64,000 bases of DNA from Blastopirellula sediminis (GTDB taxonomy: Bacteria; Planctomycetota; Planctomycetia; Pirellulales; Pirellulaceae), in assembly GCF_020966755.1 (NCBI RefSeq), contig NZ_JAJKFT010000010.1, positions 3,374,720 through 3,438,719 of the forward strand, written 5' to 3'. Every line of letters starts with the position of its first letter. Positions within the stretch are counted from its first letter, which is position 1. The notes beneath the pieces are model-generated. The model saw only the letters and a list, made by a program, of their open reading frames with translations, did not search any database and was not told the origin of the DNA. The position numbers and the translations under genes were made by a program. Below, piece after piece: positions 62,825 through 64,000 of the stretch.

Positions 62825-63457
62825 ATGCTAAGTTCGCCATGGATATATTGCCTTTGGCCAGGGCTCACCGAAACGTGGGTATATGGTCGATGGCGAGGGC
62901 TCGTGTGGGCCGGCGGGTTCGCGCTGCTTTTGAACGCAGCGTTGATTCTGCACGGCGTTTGGCCAGAGCTCGTGGGCGAAACGATACGGCATAGCATTTG
63001 GTATGTAGTCACTGGCGTTTGGGTGACTTCCGCTGGATGGAGCATCTATCGCGTCGCTCGCGGCGGTTATCAACCGCTGGACGAGTCGGTCGAGGCCTTG
63101 TTTCACGCGGCCCAAAACGAATACTTACAAGGGCAATGGCACCAGGCCGAAGCGACTTTGCTTCGTTTGCTCTCGCGCGAACCGCGTGACGCAGAAGCGC
63201 GCCTGATGTTGGCGACCTTGTACCGGCACACTCAGCGATATGACGCGGCGCTCGAAGCGATCGCCAAGTTGACCAAGCTGGATGCGGCCGGACGCTGGTG
63301 GGCGGAGATTCAACGCGAACGCCGCTTGCTGGCCGATCGGATGGCGGATGAGAGCGAACCGGACGAAAGCGAACCGGATCCCTCCCCTTCAGCATCCAAT
63401 CAGGAAGCAGAGAATGTCGGACGAGACGAAACGGCCCCGTCTACAGAGGCGGCATAG
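62825..63457 (+). CDS. Membrane protein with TPR-like repeats
   Basis: ATG at 62825 with GAGGTAGGG upstream. Two membrane helices (about residues 25-43 and 58-75) are followed by a cytoplasmic TPR-like region (AQNEYLQGQWHQAEATLLRLLSREPRDAEARLMLATLYRHTQRYDAALEAIAKL, about 92-145). The C-terminal 35 residues are acidic and disordered. Function unknown. clpC follows 72 bases downstream. Length 210 residues. Confidence 0.7.
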   Translation: MLSSPWIYCLWPGLTETWVYGRWRGLVWAGGFALLLNAALILHGVWPELVGETIRHSIWYVVTGVWVTSAGWSIYRVARGGYQPLDESVEALFHAAQNEYLQGQWHQAEATLLRLLSREPRDAEARLMLATLYRHTQRYDAALEAIAKLTKLDAAGRWWAEIQRERRLLADRMADESEPDESEPDPSPSASNQEAENVGRDETAPSTEAA

Positions 63458-63529
63458 TCCGGATCGCCCAGTCCGATAGAATACAAAGCAGTAGACTACC
63501 CGCTATTACTCATCGCGAGGTTGAACTCC

Positions 63530-64000
63530 ATGTACGAAAGATTTACCGATCGCGCTCGCAAGGTGATGCAGCTCGCAAACCAGGAAGCGCAGCGGTTCAA
63601 CCACGAGTACATCGGCACCGAGCACATCTTGCTCGGGCTGATTAAAGAAGGAAGCGGCGTCGCCGCCAACGTCCTCAAGACGTTGGAAGTCGACCTCCGC
63701 AAAATTCGACTCGAAGTCGAGAAGCTCGTTCAGAGCGGACCCGACATGGTCACGATGGGGAAATTGCCGCAGACTCCCCGGGCCAAGAAGGTCATCGAGT
63801 ACTCGATGGAAGAAGCCCGCAATCTGAACCACAACTACGTCGGCACCGAGCACATCCTGCTGGGCCTCTTGCGTGAGCAAGAAGGGGTCGCCGCCCAGGT
63901 TCTGATGAACCTTGGCTTGAAGCTGGAAGACGTTCGCGAAGAAGTTCTCAACCTGCTGGGACACGGCATGGAAGGGGACGGCGGACGCGAAGGCCGCGGT
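63530..64000 (+). CDS. clpC: ATP-dependent protease chaperone subunit ClpC (N-terminal part, truncated by window end)
   Basis: The visible 157 residues are a complete Clp-N double repeat: FTDRARKVMQLANQEAQRFNHEYIGTEHILLGL and the second copy MEEARNLNHNYVGTEHILLGLL, followed by a Gly-rich linker. Only ClpC-type AAA+ chaperones share the exact GTEHILLGL pair with this spacing; the AAA+ domains lie beyond the window. A GAGG motif is upstream of the ATG at 63530. Confidence 0.9.
   Translation, partial: MYERFTDRARKVMQLANQEAQRFNHEYIGTEHILLGLIKEGSGVAANVLKTLEVDLRKIRLEVEKLVQSGPDMVTMGKLPQTPRAKKVIEYSMEEARNLNHNYVGTEHILLGLLREQEGVAAQVLMNLGLKLEDVREEVLNLLGHGMEGDGGREGRG

Overview
The window reads as a chromosomal segment of a planctomycete, most likely of the Pirellulales (Blastopirellula or Bremerella type). 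This is inferred from moderately GC-rich DNA, frequent GTG and TTG starts, a DUF1559 protein with an N-terminal zinc ribbon, paired TPR/ExbB/ExbD operons, very large ResB and CcsA cytochrome c assembly proteins, and a membrane-anchored excisionase-type HTH protein. No rRNA, tRNA, insertion sequence, prophage or CRISPR array was seen. The content is mostly housekeeping and envelope genes, interrupted by small islands of repeats and hypothetical genes.

Region by region. 1-5070: the end of a secreted protein, a seven-bladed NHL-type secreted protein, then a lower-GC island with a transglutaminase-like gene, a barstar-like gene and a non-coding block of degenerate tandem repeats. 5071-12624: clpX, a SHOCT-like membrane protein, KDPG aldolase, a DUF1559 protein, a secreted Ig-like protein, holA and a small membrane protein. 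12628-18874 (minus strand): an orphan Wzz-type chain-length protein, a sarcosine/N-methyltryptophan oxidase, a large lipoprotein-like protein and glutamate dehydrogenase. 19004-23135: a three-gene, translationally coupled MotA/ExbB-type channel operon. 23136-25515: a 714-base gap and a conserved pair of secreted and HTH-membrane proteins. 25850-32044: ResB and CcsA for system II cytochrome c maturation; the ResB carries an inserted YWTD propeller. 32057-40662: an AsmA-like protein, aroC, an SBF-type transporter, rpmE-prfA-prmC, a degenerate GGDEF protein and an OB-HD hydrolase. 40698-44650: a PlsC-like acyltransferase, galE, a XerC/D recombinase and a hypothetical protein. 44856-51131: a TPR-TPR-ExbB-ExbD-ExbD operon. 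51332-53980: an ECF sigma factor with a membrane VWA protein as probable partner. 54057-64000: a paralogous pair of membrane proteins, DUF4236 and pentapeptide-repeat genes, an esterase, NDH-2, a secreted protein, a two-domain ThiE, a TPR membrane protein and the start of clpC.

The most unusual points are: (1) the proton-channel trio with two ExbD-like subunits, one of which has alanine where the other keeps the transmembrane aspartate; (2) the YWTD beta-propeller inserted inside the ResB periplasmic domain; (3) the sigma factor next to a VWA protein that looks like its anti-sigma partner; and (4) several dispersed palindrome and repeat families, one of which serves as terminators with compensating stem changes. 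Functions rest on motifs read by eye; no database search was run.
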